Assembly: GCA_019918135.1 (NCBI GenBank)
Contig: WBZZ01002514.1
Location: 1 to 64,000 of the forward strand
From: Paulinella micropora
Lineage: Eukaryota; Cercozoa; Imbricatea; Euglyphida; Paulinellidae
Length of the DNA: 64,000 bases
Direction of reading: 5' to 3'
The notes below the pieces were generated by a model. It was not told where the DNA came from and searched no databases. It saw only the letters and a program-made list of their open reading frames with translations. Positions 11,319 to 20,956 of this stretch are shown here, one piece after another (within the stretch, counting starts at the first letter, position 1; every line of letters starts with the position of its first letter). The translations under genes were made by a program, and so were the position numbers.

Positions 11319-12095
11319 TTAAGCCCAACTATACGAGGGCGGCAGCCGTAGCCCAACGTAACCGGAAGCGGCCGCGGTGATAGGAACGGCCCGCGCCAAC
11401 ACGGCGCTGAACGCGCGCGGGTTGGTCGTGGTTGTTAGCAACTCCACGACCACGTGCGGCGGCAGGAGGTATTCTATCTCGTAGCTGGCCGTGCTGGGGT
11501 CGAGGCCGAGCACCTGCAGATGTTGCCGGGGGAACAGCAGTTCGTCCAGGTCGGGCACAAGGTCCGCCACCGCACAACGCGCCTCCTTAAGCACCCGGCC
11601 TTGCTCTGCCACGTCAAACACGGTACCGTGCGCCCCGCGTCCCAACTCTGGCAGTGGCTGCGAGTCTAAAAACTGTCGGAGGCCTAGGTCAAGCCCAAAA
11701 TCGGGCGGCCGCGGAATCTGTTCGCGCCGGAAACATACTAGGCGCAGGTCGTCCCCGGCTAGGCGCTGCAACTCCAAGAATAAGTTTGCGATGATGGTCG
11801 GCCCGCCTCCCAATGATACACGCCTCTGCTCAGTGCGGCTCTCGTACCAGAGCTCGCCGTTTTCCTTGGAGCCGCCAAAGTCTGTTCCGTCCACAATATG
11901 CACGTAACCACTGCGTTTGCTTAGGTCCCTGGCTAAGAGCGCGGGGTCGTCGGCCGCTACCCACACGCTATGCCCTCCTGACAACAGCCCAAACTCGAGG
12001 CGCGTAATCTCGAGACAACATTGCACGATTGCCAGCGCGTAATGCCTGGTGGCCCGGCAGGGCACCTTGTCTGTGCAAGCGCCGGTCCAGAGCAT
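11319..12095 (-). CDS. Kinase-like protein, N-lobe only recognisable
   Basis: The chosen start MLWTGACTDK gives about 258 residues. The stretch LGRGAHGTVFDVAEQGRVLKEA resembles the glycine-rich loop GxGxxGxV followed by the VxK lysine of protein kinases. No catalytic HRD or DFG motif follows before the end, so this may be a fragment or a pseudokinase. Upstream in the same frame the sequence is open but of different composition. The gene faces away from 12,526. Confidence 0.45.
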   Translation of the reverse strand: MLWTGACTDKVPCRATRHYALAIVQCCLEITRLEFGLLSGGHSVWVAADDPALLARDLSKRSGYVHIVDGTDFGGSKENGELWYESRTEQRRVSLGGGPTIIANLFLELQRLAGDDLRLVCFRREQIPRPPDFGLDLGLRQFLDSQPLPELGRGAHGTVFDVAEQGRVLKEARCAVADLVPDLDELLFPRQHLQVLGLDPSTASYEIEYLLPPHVVVELLTTTTNPRAFSAVLARAVPITAAASGYVGLRLPPSYSWA

Positions 12096-12525
12096 ATCTC
12101 GTCTTGTTCTTGGTGTCGGGAGGGAGAGGTGTCTCAGGGACTTGAAGTCTGAATTTATTGTGAAACAATACAAAAGAAAAAGACTGCGACTTTTGGACAA
12201 GTTTAGGAGCGCATAACGCCGCGCTGCGCAACCCGCAGGGAGAAGGGGGCGGGAGTGCGTCTGGCTAGCCGCCGGGGACCCCGCGCGGCAAGTCATTGCT
12301 GGTGTTGCAGACGCTGTGGCCGAAAGCGCGCGGCGAGCCCTTGTACAAGATGCTGCGCAGCCCCGCGGCGGAATTGAGGCTAGGCACTTGCGCTCTGCCG
12401 GGCGCCGGCGTTTGGGGCGGCGATCGGCCGGCATTTCCGAGCGCAGAAGCCGAACCGACAAGTGCGAGATGGCCGCCCTGGGTGTACGGCCGCGCGTCGC
12501 GGAGCGAGTGAACACAAAATAAAAG

Positions 12526-12951
12526 TTGTTAAGATTCTGTTTAATAAAAACTTTTGCTTTTTTTGAGTGGTCTGTCTGTGAACTTAGACCCGGCCCTAGC
12601 TCGTTTGCTGGTGTGCAGTTCTGGCACGACGCGACGAGTAAAAGACTAGAACAGAAGCGTGTCTGGGAGTGGCGCTGCATAGAAAAGGAAATACTGGGAA
12701 CGCAGCGGTGCTCTAATTGTTTCCCTGAACGTGACCTAGCAGCGAATCTAGCTAGGAAATTGTCCGGAAAAGACTGGAAGGGCTATGAATACGTTCTGAC
12801 CGATCTTTGGCGCATGTTTGAAGCTTGGTGGGACCTGCGCCCGTGCATCGAGCTGCTGGGGCCGCCCTTTTTTAACATTCGCCATTCGACCCTAGGCTTT
12901 CGCCAGCAGTTAGAGTGCGTAGGAGTTCATGAAAAAGCTGCTACAATATAA
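12526..12951 (+). CDS. Hypothetical protein, possibly partial
   Basis: An open frame with ordinary amino-acid composition (VWEWRCIEKEILGTQRC, DWKGYEYVLTDLWRMFEAWW) but no ATG at its start; the first ATG is at 12,817. It is rich in Trp and Cys, and I do not recognise it. An AATAAA lies just upstream. The facing minus strand is also open, but its composition is worse. Confidence 0.4.
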   Translation: MLRFCLIKTFAFFEWSVCELRPGPSSFAGVQFWHDATSKRLEQKRVWEWRCIEKEILGTQRCSNCFPERDLAANLARKLSGKDWKGYEYVLTDLWRMFEAWWDLRPCIELLGPPFFNIRHSTLGFRQQLECVGVHEKAATI

Positions 12952-13069
12952 TCTTTTCAAAGGCAAGCCCTCGTTGCCGCTGCTGACACCGGACAACGAG
13001 CCCGTTAACATTAAAGCCGAAGTCCCCGCGCTACCATTTACTGTTCCGAAATCAAACTTCAGCGCCTAA
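12929..13069 (+). CDS. Small hypothetical ORF
   Basis: Starts MKKLLQYNLFKGKPSLPLL and encodes 46 residues in a different frame from the preceding ORF, which it overlaps. The composition is protein-like (LTPDNEPVNIKAEVPALPF). It could be a separate short gene or a remnant. Confidence 0.35.
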   Translation: MKKLLQYNLFKGKPSLPLLTPDNEPVNIKAEVPALPFTVPKSNFSA

Positions 13070-13417
13070 GGTCGCGTGTCCATATAGGGAGGGGCGGCCC
13101 CTCGTATATTTTGTCGCCAAGTTCGCCGGGTGTCGGAACTTAAAAAAAAAAGTTTGGTCATTTCGGCAATTGCGTTAGCTTGAAAAGCAAGAAGTCAACG
13201 AAAAACAAATAACGCAGTACGTGAACGTGACGCAGGTCTCCGGGGGTCTACGCTCCCCAGAATTTTAATCAGTCGCAAGTAAGACAGAAAGAATGTACAA
13301 GGAAATTAATAAAAGAATCCTTGACAGATCTTTAATCTTGGCGTTGATAACTAAAAGGGGAGAGGGGGAAAGAGGTGTCTACGAGGTGTAAAAAGAAAAG
13401 GGACGGGACAGCCTAAA
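13070..13417. other. Intergenic spacer, no gene seen
   Basis: A/T-rich with poly-A runs and a TTAATAAAAGAATCC motif like those at the 3' ends of other genes here. No coding signal is seen. Confidence 0.6.
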
Positions 13418-14056
13418 ATGCGGCAGGCGCTTGTATTTGTAGCCTGCGCAGCACTGGGCTCGGTCACACACGCGCTGAGCCCCGCGAGACAAATCCTAGG
13501 TGCGATAGAGCCCTTTTCTCGCTACCCATTCTGCATGCTCATGAGGTCCTACAGCCTGGAAATACCCTTGGATAAGCTGTCCAACGCGAGCGTAGTCCGT
13601 GCCAAGCTCGAGTTCGCGGCTTGGGTTAGTAGGCCGTCGCAGAGGGTCCTTGTCAAGACCAAGAACTGGACAACCTATTTGCACAAGCACACGGGTTCGT
13701 ACCAAGAGCGGGTCTCACTGCACCTGCGCCGCAGCTTCAATCAAGACTTGTTGCTGACCTGGCACCTGACGTGCAATCCAAGCACGCCCTGTGCCGCCGA
13801 TTTCCCATACGTTACAGAAGTGCGCTGCATGCACGACACTGCGTACAAAGCCGCCCTGGGTCTTTTCTCGCTGTCGTTCATCTTGTTCTTACCCCTGGTG
13901 AAATTTGCGGTCGAAGAAAAAAGTAGCGAAGCAAGCTGTAGACCCTCTCGGAAGTGGAAGAGGCTTTGGTGTGGGCTCGTGCTCCTCTTGTTGGTTGTGG
14001 CTCTGGCGGTCTTTGTCGCGGCCCCGACCAGCCACGCCGAAACCAACTCCGTGTAA
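13418..14056 (+). CDS. Membrane protein with signal peptide, glycoprotein candidate
   Basis: The start is an ATG giving 212 residues. MRQALVFVACAALGSVTHA is a good signal peptide. An extracellular-type region of about 125 residues follows, with several Cys and N-glycosylation sequons (NAS, NWT). Two hydrophobic segments close it (LGLFSLSFILFLPLVKFAV and CGLVLLLLVVALAVFVAA), separated by a basic loop. The topology suggests a small membrane glycoprotein. I do not recognise the family, so any role in a virion or the host membrane is inference. The gene looks whole. Confidence 0.7.
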   Translation: MRQALVFVACAALGSVTHALSPARQILGAIEPFSRYPFCMLMRSYSLEIPLDKLSNASVVRAKLEFAAWVSRPSQRVLVKTKNWTTYLHKHTGSYQERVSLHLRRSFNQDLLLTWHLTCNPSTPCAADFPYVTEVRCMHDTAYKAALGLFSLSFILFLPLVKFAVEEKSSEASCRPSRKWKRLWCGLVLLLLVVALAVFVAAPTSHAETNSV

Positions 14057-14131
14057 TCGACAAGAGAGAACAAGCTGAGGGAGAGGATTAAAGGGGAGAT
14101 CAAGCCTAGACCCCGACGTGGCACTGATCTT

Positions 14132-14917
14132 TTAATAAAAAAACCCTAGAGCGCACGCAAGCCTCCCCCCCCCCTCCCCCCCCCCCCGGGCGGCCGAGCT
14201 ACGCGCGGTCGCCCGCTCCGTGGCCCGGGCGCGTCTCTCCGCGCGCCCTCGCAGCCAGTCGTTGTACTTGCTGACTTGCTCCTCCAGGACGCACAAGTCT
14301 GACATTTGCTGCCGCCACCTGTGCCCAGCTCTGGTCGCGTCGTCCGCGTTGAGCGCCTCCGCTTTCGACAGGGCTGCCCGGGCCCGGGCACACACGTCCA
14401 CTTGGTCCCGCACTGCCTGCCGCACCCGGGCCTCGTTGGCTGGCGTCGCGGGCAGAGTCAAGGGCGCCGGCGTGGGTGTAGCGAGCAGCCCGACCAATCT
14501 TCTCGGGTATTTGGCACGCGTGCCAAGGGCATGTATACCGGAGTGCTGGTAGCTTCCTGGCTTAGTTTTTGGCGCGCGTTGTCCAGCACCGCCAGCCGCT
14601 GCCCGACGCGCTTCGGACTCGGCTCCATACTGCGTTTCTTCGCGGGCGGGGGGCGGGGGGAACTCAGACATTCCTCGCTGCTCCCCACAGACAGCCGCTC
14701 GCGCTTGAGGGGCCGACCATCGCTCCGCGCAAACTTGATTTTCTTGAGCGATCGTTTTATGCCCAGCGTTTGCAACTGTGGTTGAAGACGACGGTACATA
14801 TTGTGCGCGTCTACGACTGAGCATCCCTGGAAGGCCATGAGAGCATCCGTGACAGAAAAAGCACCACCCTTTTGCCTCTTGACTAATTTGCCAAATCCGC
14901 CTCCCGCAGGGTCGCAA
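14132..14917 (-). CDS. Hypothetical coiled-coil locus, two overlapping frames
   Basis: The downstream half encodes ARVRQAVRDQVDVCARARAA and WRQQMSDLCVLEEQVSKYND, a heptad-like helix ending in a basic Ala/Arg tail. In the upstream half a different frame (14,458-14,838, ATG start, MAFQGCSVVDAHNMYRRL then KKRSMEPSPKR) has the more protein-like composition and a basic nuclear-type signal. Which frame is real in the overlap is not settled. No family is recognised. The locus may be broken. Confidence 0.45.
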   Translation of the reverse strand: MRPCGRRIWQISQEAKGWCFFCHGCSHGLPGMLSRRRAQYVPSSSTTVANAGHKTIAQENQVCAERWSAPQARAAVCGEQRGMSEFPPPPAREETQYGAESEARRAAAGGAGQRAPKTKPGSYQHSGIHALGTRAKYPRRLVGLLATPTPAPLTLPATPANEARVRQAVRDQVDVCARARAALSKAEALNADDATRAGHRWRQQMSDLCVLEEQVSKYNDWLRGRAERRARATERATARSSAARGGGEGGGRLACALGFFY

Positions 14918-15127
14918 GTAACGGGTTTGGCTCGATGGCCTTGTTAGTAGTGGTCAGCCCTTGCTGCGCATTACCCTCCGACACTTCCATCATCCCCGTC
15001 AGGGGTTTACACTGAAAAACTAAGAAGGAGGGAGGGCGCCGCTCTCCAAGAGTAGTTTTTCAACAACAACAAAAAAGGGAAGAAAAATTCTTTTAATTAA
15101 TAAAAGCTTTTGTTCCAACTGCCTCTC

Positions 15128-15664
15128 TCAGGTTCGTGTCGACAGACTGAGAGGTTCTTTTAAGCTGTCCAAGCGCTCGTGGTGTATTGGCAGAAAGTGT
15201 ACATCCGTTGTACAAAAAGGGGCGGCGGCCGCCATGGCTACCATTAATATGACCATAACTACTATACACAACGTAAGCGCCGTCGTCCCCGTTACGTAAG
15301 AGCCCGGGCCCAGCAGAAGACAACCAGTATCTGGACGACGAGTCGCATTAACCACGTCGCTAAGCTTCGGCACGCTCTCGGCCGAGCCCAAGAACAGAGG
15401 TACACTGCATTCTTGGTAGAGATTGGGGGTACTATCATACAATACCCAAACCCTCCCCTGTCGAACGGCAAGAGTGCGCCCACCCCTGCATAAGCTGTCA
15501 GCGCCAAAGAGTCGGTCATTAATTTGTTGTTCGGTCTCGTTGGAGTCTAGGGGCTGCGCAAATACCGCCGCCAGCAGCACGTTGAGGCCATCCTCCAGTT
15601 CACTGGCCGTCATGACCTGGTAGTTTGCCAAGGTGAGCTGCAGCCGGGCTAGCTCGGCGTTGTA
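15128..15664 (-). CDS. Tail-anchored-type membrane protein
   Basis: The recognisable protein begins at YNAELARLQLTLANY and ends CTTDVHFLPIHHERLDSLK plus a short Ser/Thr tail. A single hydrophobic segment (TALTLCIVVMVILMVAMAAA) lies about 35 residues before the C-terminus, with sequons NET and NAT upstream. Its 5' boundary sits at a GAGCCCCC palindromic element (15,664-15,870), which probably replaced the original start. The last third is repeated almost exactly at 34,909-35,160, with higher identity in the tail than in the membrane segment. No family is recognised. Confidence 0.5.
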   Translation of the reverse strand, partial: YNAELARLQLTLANYQVMTASELEDGLNVLLAAVFAQPLDSNETEQQINDRLFGADSLCRGGRTLAVRQGRVWVLYDSTPNLYQECSVPLFLGSAESVPKLSDVVNATRRPDTGCLLLGPGSYVTGTTALTLCIVVMVILMVAMAAAAPFCTTDVHFLPIHHERLDSLKEPLSLSTRT

Positions 15665-15872
15665 CCCCGGGCTCAGGGGGCTCAAGTGGGAGGAAAGAAA
15701 AAAAAGGGAAGGGGGGCACCCCCCCTCCTCACACCCATCACTTTGCCTCCATTCTCTCTCCCCTTCCTCCCGAAAAAGGGGGGGGGCGCCCCCCCCCTCT
15801 TTTTTTTCTCTCTCCCATGAGCCCCCTGAGCCCGGGGGGCTCAAAGAACAAGGGAAAGGGGAGGGGAAGAGC
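15664..15872. repeat. GAGCCCCC palindromic dispersed element
   Basis: The inverted ends CCCGGGCTCAGGGGGCTCAA and TGAGCCCCCTGAGCCCGGGG flank a core containing a G-run/CGCC/C-run palindrome. After the right end come AAAGAACAnGGGAAnGGG, GCGCAGAAtCTACAAA and AATTAAAA. This is one of about 14 full or partial copies in the element. Confidence 0.8.
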
Positions 15873-15990
15873 GCAGAATCTACAAAAAAATTAATTAAAA
15901 AAAAATCCCCAACAAAGCCTTGCATTTGATAGAGAGCATAAACCAGCAGAGCCGGCGCGACAGCGCCTAAGCACCAACAGACCGAAGGAC

Positions 15991-16254
15991 ATGTTCAGCA
16001 GCCTGGGCTTCGACTCTGACCCCGCGCCAATGGTCTTCACCTCGCCTTACAGGCACTACTGTTTCCGGGACGAGCTGGATTCGGCAATCAAGAAGCGACG
16101 AAGGGCCCCAGGCTCTGTTGCTCGCAGGGGCTCACCGACCCGGCAGAAACGCAGCTTTCTGCCTGCTAATGTGGCGTCCCTTAACGAGGCAGCCGTCAAC
16201 GCAGCCACCCAGGCACAGGAAGCTTGCACCGTATGGGCCGGGCCCTGGAGCTAG
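15991..16254 (+). CDS. Short hypothetical protein
   Basis: 87 residues starting MFSSLGFDSDPAPMVFTSPY, with a basic patch IKKRRR that could be a nuclear signal, then SFLPANVASLNEAAVNAA. No family is recognised. The 3' end overlaps the next ORF in another frame. Confidence 0.4.
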   Translation: MFSSLGFDSDPAPMVFTSPYRHYCFRDELDSAIKKRRRAPGSVARRGSPTRQKRSFLPANVASLNEAAVNAATQAQEACTVWAGPWS

Positions 16255-16418
16255 TCCTGAACAGCCTGGCCGAGGAAGAGGCCCGACGTCTGAGCCACGA
16301 ACTGAACCCCGGCTGCTCGCTGGCTATGTTGGTTCTCGGTGCCAGAGAGGGGGACCCGCTGTGGCTCTGGTACCGCCACGAATTTGTGCCGGCCCAGCTG
16401 GACTCGGTGGTGCAGTAG
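16233..16418 (+). CDS. Short hypothetical ORF
   Basis: Starts MGRALELVLNSLAEEEARRL and encodes 61 residues with helical composition, overlapping the preceding ORF. It is probably part of a broken locus continuing to about 16,600, where the composition is still protein-like. Confidence 0.35.
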   Translation: MGRALELVLNSLAEEEARRLSHELNPGCSLAMLVLGAREGDPLWLWYRHEFVPAQLDSVVQ

Positions 16419-16599
16419 ACCGAGGACGACGTCGTGACCATGCGACTGCGAGTTATCGAGTCTGGGGCCGCAGGCTCTGGCCAGCCCCTGCGGCTTTCCC
16501 CAGAGGACAGGGCCTGTCTAGTGCGAGGCCTGGCTCCTACGGTACTGCGCAGCAACTCGGCGCTGGGAGGCCCCAGCAGCCCTTCCACCGCTTTTTTCA

Positions 16600-17326
16600 C
16601 AGGTGCCTAGATCCGTCCCTCCGTTCCGTCCGCCGTGACTGGCCGGCCGAGCTGTTAGTTATCGTGGGCCCCTACTGGCTGGGGATGGGAGAAGGAAAGG
16701 AAGGGGGAACGGGTCACACTCCCTCCCCCCCCCCCCCCCTCCCTTCCTAGGGGGACGAAAGTGGAACGGGGGAGCATTCTCCTTTCCCTTCCTTCCCCTT
16801 GCCTGTTGCTTTGGTTTTCGGGGAAAAAATTTGTTTACTCTTTTCATATTTTTCATATTTTTCTGACCTTGCGCACGATGGCCGAGCCATGGCACGGACA
16901 GGACGCCGTCGGGGGTCGTGAGGCACTTGTCCACCTGGTACATTGACCACCGACCTTTCATCCGCGCAAGATTTTAATCCGATCTGAGTGTTAATTAAAA
17001 GACGTTCTAAACTAGAGTGATTTTGGGCTTGTCGCCCTAGATTTGCGCGGACAGGATTTTTTTTCTTTCTCTTTGTTCTTGTGTGCAATTTGTTGCTAAA
17101 TGTGCGTGTGTGCGTATTTCCCAAGAAAAAGGGAGGTGCGTCAGAATTGTGCTCCACCTATCAGACAATTTTTTTTGGGCGCCCTTCCCCTCGGGAGAGG
17201 CCGGGGGCGGGGGAACGGAAAAGATGTGCAACGTAATGGGGAGGGGGGAGTAAAAAAAATCTTACACTTTCTTGGCGCGCTCCGTGACAGGTTTATTTGT
17301 GCTTTGTTGGGCAAGGTAAAAGAGTA
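16600..17326. repeat. Dispersed-repeat spacer
   Basis: Contains a C-run/G-rich stretch (16,690-16,760), one copy of the GCGCACGGTGGCCGAGCC module (16,845-16,960), and a TTAATTAAAA motif. Just before the coiled-coil gene come a (T)n tract and a CTTGGCGCGCTCC stretch typical of the CTCGACAAAG module. No gene is seen. Confidence 0.6.
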
Positions 17327-18634
17327 ATGATGCTAGATGAGGCAGGCCATGCGCCGCCCGTGCCTGACTTGCAGCGGGCCAACGCGTTCGTGCATGAGAA
17401 CCTCGCTGCCAGCACTGAGCTTCTCAGAAAAGTGGCGCTCGGTAGCCAAGACTTGGGTCGGGAAAGGTTGGAGCAGGAGCGGCTCTCGAGCCAGCGGGCA
17501 TGCGAGTTTCTGCGCCAGGAAAACGCAGCGCTCAGGACGAGGCAGGCAGAGCTGCTGGTAGCCAATTCGCGACTAGCTCAAAAGGTTCAGCACCTAACTC
17601 AACAGAGCGCAGACAGGGAGGCGCTGTCCGTTGCCAAATCCGCCCTAGAGGCCAAGCTCGAGGAACTTGCGCGGGAACTGTCTGACTGCTCGGCGGCGGC
17701 GGCGGGGCTACAGCGGCGGAACGAGGTCCTGGTGGCGGAAAACGTACGCTTGCAAGAAAGCTCTGCCTCGAACTCCGAGCTGCGCCAAAAAAACGAAGCG
17801 CTGCGCTTGCGATTGCAGCAGGAGGTAGACTCCAATCTTAGGCTTGTAGGGCAGGAGCTGCGTTGGCAACAAGAGCTTGCGCAGCTGCAAGCCAGCGTGG
17901 CAAAACTGCGCGAAGAAGCGGCGCAGCTAGCTCGGGGGAAGGCCGGCACAGAGAACGAACTGGAGCAGGCGGCGCTAGCGGCGCAGCGTCAGCTGCAGGC
18001 CTGCCAGCATGCGGGCGAGCAGACCCAAAACGAGTGCGAGGAGTGGCGCAGCAAATGCGAGCAGTTGCAGAAGCGAGTGCGTAAGGTTGAGTCCCAACGC
18101 GAAGACGGGAAGCCGGAGCTGGCGGCTCTGCGACTAGAGATTGAGCGACTGAAACAGGCCAACTCAGATCTGCAAGCCCTCACAGGCAGGCTCAGTCTCC
18201 GCACGCTGCCGAGCGCTAGCCACACAGTTGCCAGCAGCGGCGGAAGCGGCAGTAACAGCAGTAGCAGCAGCAGCGACAGCAACCGGGGCCCCGACTTCTG
18301 TCGGCTTGTGCATTGGGGGCGACGCCAGATTGTTTATTTTACTCTGCGCGTGCGCGGGCTAGCTCACGACAGGTACTTTAAAGTTGTCGACAGCAAAGGG
18401 CGCCGAGTCTACGAAAGCGTCGTAGATTTTAGAAGCGCCCTCGACTTTCTCAACCAAGTCGTGCCCGAGCCAACGCCGCCAGATCCGAGCATTCCCTCAC
18501 ACGAACAAGAGCTCATGGTCGAAAACTATAGACGCGGTTTCTTGAAATATTACACACCCGAAGGAACTCGCAGGCCCGAGTGGCAGGACCCTTTAGGGGG
18601 GTGGCAAGCGGACCCTTTCGTACCACAGGACTAA
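17327..18634 (+). CDS. Long coiled-coil protein with C-terminal folded domain
   Basis: The ATG at 17,327 gives 435 residues. Residues about 30 to 300 are an almost uninterrupted coiled coil rich in Leu, Glu, Gln and Arg. A Ser/Gly linker (about 305-330) follows, then a 110-residue segment with LVHWGRRQIVYFTLRVRGLA and VYESVVDFRSALDFLNQVV. This tail looks folded but is unknown to me; the ordering resembles a structural or tethering protein. The stop is followed at once by TAATAAAC, a probable 3'-end signal. The gene looks whole. Its tail is copied into the mosaic at 11.1 kb. Confidence 0.7.
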   Translation: MMLDEAGHAPPVPDLQRANAFVHENLAASTELLRKVALGSQDLGRERLEQERLSSQRACEFLRQENAALRTRQAELLVANSRLAQKVQHLTQQSADREALSVAKSALEAKLEELARELSDCSAAAAGLQRRNEVLVAENVRLQESSASNSELRQKNEALRLRLQQEVDSNLRLVGQELRWQQELAQLQASVAKLREEAAQLARGKAGTENELEQAALAAQRQLQACQHAGEQTQNECEEWRSKCEQLQKRVRKVESQREDGKPELAALRLEIERLKQANSDLQALTGRLSLRTLPSASHTVASSGGSGSNSSSSSSDSNRGPDFCRLVHWGRRQIVYFTLRVRGLAHDRYFKVVDSKGRRVYESVVDFRSALDFLNQVVPEPTPPDPSIPSHEQELMVENYRRGFLKYYTPEGTRRPEWQDPLGGWQADPFVPQD

Positions 18635-18704
18635 TAAACAATCCTTCCTGCTTTTTCTTTGCTTAGTGGCAGGGGGGGGGGCAGGCCCGTGCTGAGAATT
18701 TGCA

Positions 18705-18941
18705 GTGGCTGTGCATGGCTTTGTACTCATTTCGGTGACGCTGGACGGGCTGTGCACGCTGGACCTTACGCAGTCTACGCTAGGCCCCAAATGTCAAAAT
18801 TACGTGCCCACTGGCGGCGCAGACAAGATAGCTCTCCCAACACTGGAGCTCCCGCCGCTCAAGCAAGGGGAAACCCCGCCGGACACCAGTGCGTTGCGGG
18901 ATATGTACATTGTGAAAACCTCTGTCGTGGCCTCGTCCTAG
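18705..18941 (+). CDS. Small hypothetical ORF
   Basis: A GTG-initiated frame of 78 residues with protein-like composition (FVLISVTLDGLCTLDLTQST). No ATG is available and no family is recognised. It may be the remnant of a larger gene. Confidence 0.3.
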   Translation: MAVHGFVLISVTLDGLCTLDLTQSTLGPKCQNYVPTGGADKIALPTLELPPLKQGETPPDTSALRDMYIVKTSVVASS

Positions 18942-19029
18942 CCGTCGGGGTTTGCCAGGGGGCGCGGTAAGAATGTCCAAAAAAAATAAATATATATAAA
19001 AATCAGTGACAAAAGTTTTAATCTTGGTA

Positions 19030-19259
19030 CACCTACCTAGCCTTGACGTGCTGGATGCCCTGCCTCCGACAGCCTGACTTGTCTGTCCTAGCGTGCCTGC
19101 AAGAGCTGCGAGTTGATCGGGCCCTGGATTGGAAATCGCTGTTCAAGTACTTTAGTTTATTGAAGAATCTGCGCTGGGTAGAACACTGAGCTTTTGTGAG
19201 TCGCACCTAATGTGCGAAGATTTGTCACGCCTGGCCTCGACTGACTTGCTTGGTGTCCA
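19030..19259 (+). pseudogene. Scrap of the F-box/LRR family
   Basis: DNA closely matching 43,590-43,830 and 35,620-35,800, including CTGCAAGAGCTGCGAGTTGA and GGGCCCTGGATTGGAAATCG. Only about 200 bases remain and it is broken. Confidence 0.75.
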
Positions 19260-19800
19260 GTGTACAAGACTTGTCATTTGCGCAACAACAAAAAATATTT
19301 TGGCGCGCGTGTTTTCCACGGGAAAACATAGGTTACCCCAAGGAAAGAGACCGGAGCGGCCTGTAGTTTTTCCGGGAAACACACGCAAGCAAATTTGGCG
19401 ACAAGTTTCATTCGAGAAACGGGAAAGAGAAAAAGTCCAGTTCGCAAAGAAACGCACGGGGAAGGCGCAGGGGGAGAAGAGAAGGGAAGGAGGAGGGAGG
19501 GAGGCGCCCGCTCCCCCCTTATCTCCCCCTTCCCCTTTCTCTCACTCGCTTCCCCTACTCCCCGTTCTCTCCCCCTCCCCCTTCTCTTCCCGCTCCCTCT
19601 TCTCCCCAAAGGGGGGGGGGTGCTTAGTGGAGGCGTTTCATGTATTTATTTTTTTGTTGTAGCTTCTGCGCCCCTCCCCTCTCCCTTCCCCTTGTTCTTT
19701 CCCCAGCCCCCTGAGCCCGTGGGCTCAAATTGGAAAAGAAGATTTGCTTTTTTGTTTTTGTTCACAAATGTTGAAGATAAATTCTTTTTTGCTGTAATCA
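19260..19800. repeat. Cluster of three dispersed repeat families
   Basis: In order: a TTTTCCACGGGAAAACAT unit, the GGGAAACACACGCAAGCAAA / TTCATTCGAGAAACGGGAAA unit, a C/T-rich run, the CTTAGTGGAGGCGTTTCATG unit, and half of a GAGCCCCC palindrome. Together they form the upstream region of the MYND gene. Confidence 0.7.
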
Positions 19801-19804
19801 CGCC

Positions 19805-20956
19805 ATGGAGTTCTTCGACAAGGACCGGTGCTTCAACCCCGAATTCCTCGACAAGGACCGGTGCTTCAACCCCGAATGCCCTAATAAGGCCCAAGAAGGC
19901 CCAGTCCGCAAGTGCGCCCGCTGCAGCTACGCGACGTACTGCAGCCCGCAATGCCAGAAAGCAGACTGGAAACGGGCGCACCGTAAGATTTGCCAACCAG
20001 GGTTCAAGTTGATCAAGGAGTACGAGCGCGTGCGCCGGTTCTTGCGCAAGGTGTGCCGGGAGCCCCGGCTGTGGTACGAGACCTTGGCGCCCCATGTCCC
20101 GGCATCTGCCGACAGCAGGCTGGTGTACCTGCGCGTGGAGCCGGGAGATAAGATGGTGGGGCAGCATATTTCCGCAGAAAAGCTGGCCCAGCCCGAGTCG
20201 AAGGTCCTGCGCGATTTCCTCAAGGGCTACCCCTTCCCGTCCAATCATAATGCGCTGGTCGTAGTGGTCAGCTCCGCGTTGGTGGACCTCGAGGCGGACC
20301 CGCAACATGTGCACGTGGCCCTGGGCGTGCTGACGCTGAAACCACCAGACAGTCCAACAGACGGTCCAGCAGACGGTCCCCCAGCAGGCAGCCCGCCATT
20401 AGCCAGCCCACCGCCAGTATACAACCCACCGCCGCTGTGCTGTGCTGCTTGCGGCCGCGCCGAAACCACGAAATTGCGCTCCTGTGGCTTGTGCCACGCC
20501 AGGCTCTATTGCAACCGGCACTGCCAAAACGCTCACTGGCGCGCGGGGCACCGACAAGAGTGCCAGAGCCCCACGCTCAGGCAGGCCGTGCTGCTAGGCA
20601 CGCCGCAGAGTTATTGGCGGCAGCGCCGGCGACGGTTGCTACCACCCTTGAACGACCTCACGGTCATGCGCCTCGTCCTGCAGCGCTGCGTGTTGGAGCT
20701 GGCGTGCGATGCGACCTTTAGAGACGACACTGGTGACACTAATGATGATGAGGATAACACTGGTGACTCGCCAACCGGCCAAGATTTGGGCCAAGCGGCC
20801 GAGGACGCGCTCAACGACTGGCTGTCGGCGCGCCAGGCCTTTCTCAAACGCTGGCCGAACGACGCGCTGCAAGCCGAGGTGCACGCCTGGGTGCCCTGGA
20901 TGTTGCAGCCATACCTGCTCATGATGCAAAATTTTTACGACCGGGGCCCGGCCTAA
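19805..20956 (+). CDS. Protein with two MYND-type zinc fingers
   Basis: 383 residues from the first ATG. The first finger spans about residues 18-62 (CPNKAQEGPVRKCARCSYAT, YCSPQCQKADWKRAHRKIC). The second follows a Pro/Gly/Asp repeat linker (CCAACGRAETTKLRSCGLC, YCNRHCQNAHWRAGHRQEC). MYND fingers bind proline-rich partners and often occur in transcription regulators. No SET domain is seen. The N-terminus has a perfect tandem duplication of about 33 bases encoding DKDRCFNPE twice. The C-terminal part is helical and acidic. The gene looks whole. A one-finger relative lies at 49,718. Confidence 0.85.
   Translation: MEFFDKDRCFNPEFLDKDRCFNPECPNKAQEGPVRKCARCSYATYCSPQCQKADWKRAHRKICQPGFKLIKEYERVRRFLRKVCREPRLWYETLAPHVPASADSRLVYLRVEPGDKMVGQHISAEKLAQPESKVLRDFLKGYPFPSNHNALVVVVSSALVDLEADPQHVHVALGVLTLKPPDSPTDGPADGPPAGSPPLASPPPVYNPPPLCCAACGRAETTKLRSCGLCHARLYCNRHCQNAHWRAGHRQECQSPTLRQAVLLGTPQSYWRQRRRRLLPPLNDLTVMRLVLQRCVLELACDATFRDDTGDTNDDEDNTGDSPTGQDLGQAAEDALNDWLSARQAFLKRWPNDALQAEVHAWVPWMLQPYLLMMQNFYDRGPA

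Noticed and set aside
12100-12680. N-terminal extension of the kinase-like ORF
   Set aside because: The composition is unlike the rest (Arg/Ala/Ser-rich) and it overlaps a better plus-strand frame. The inner ATG is preferred.
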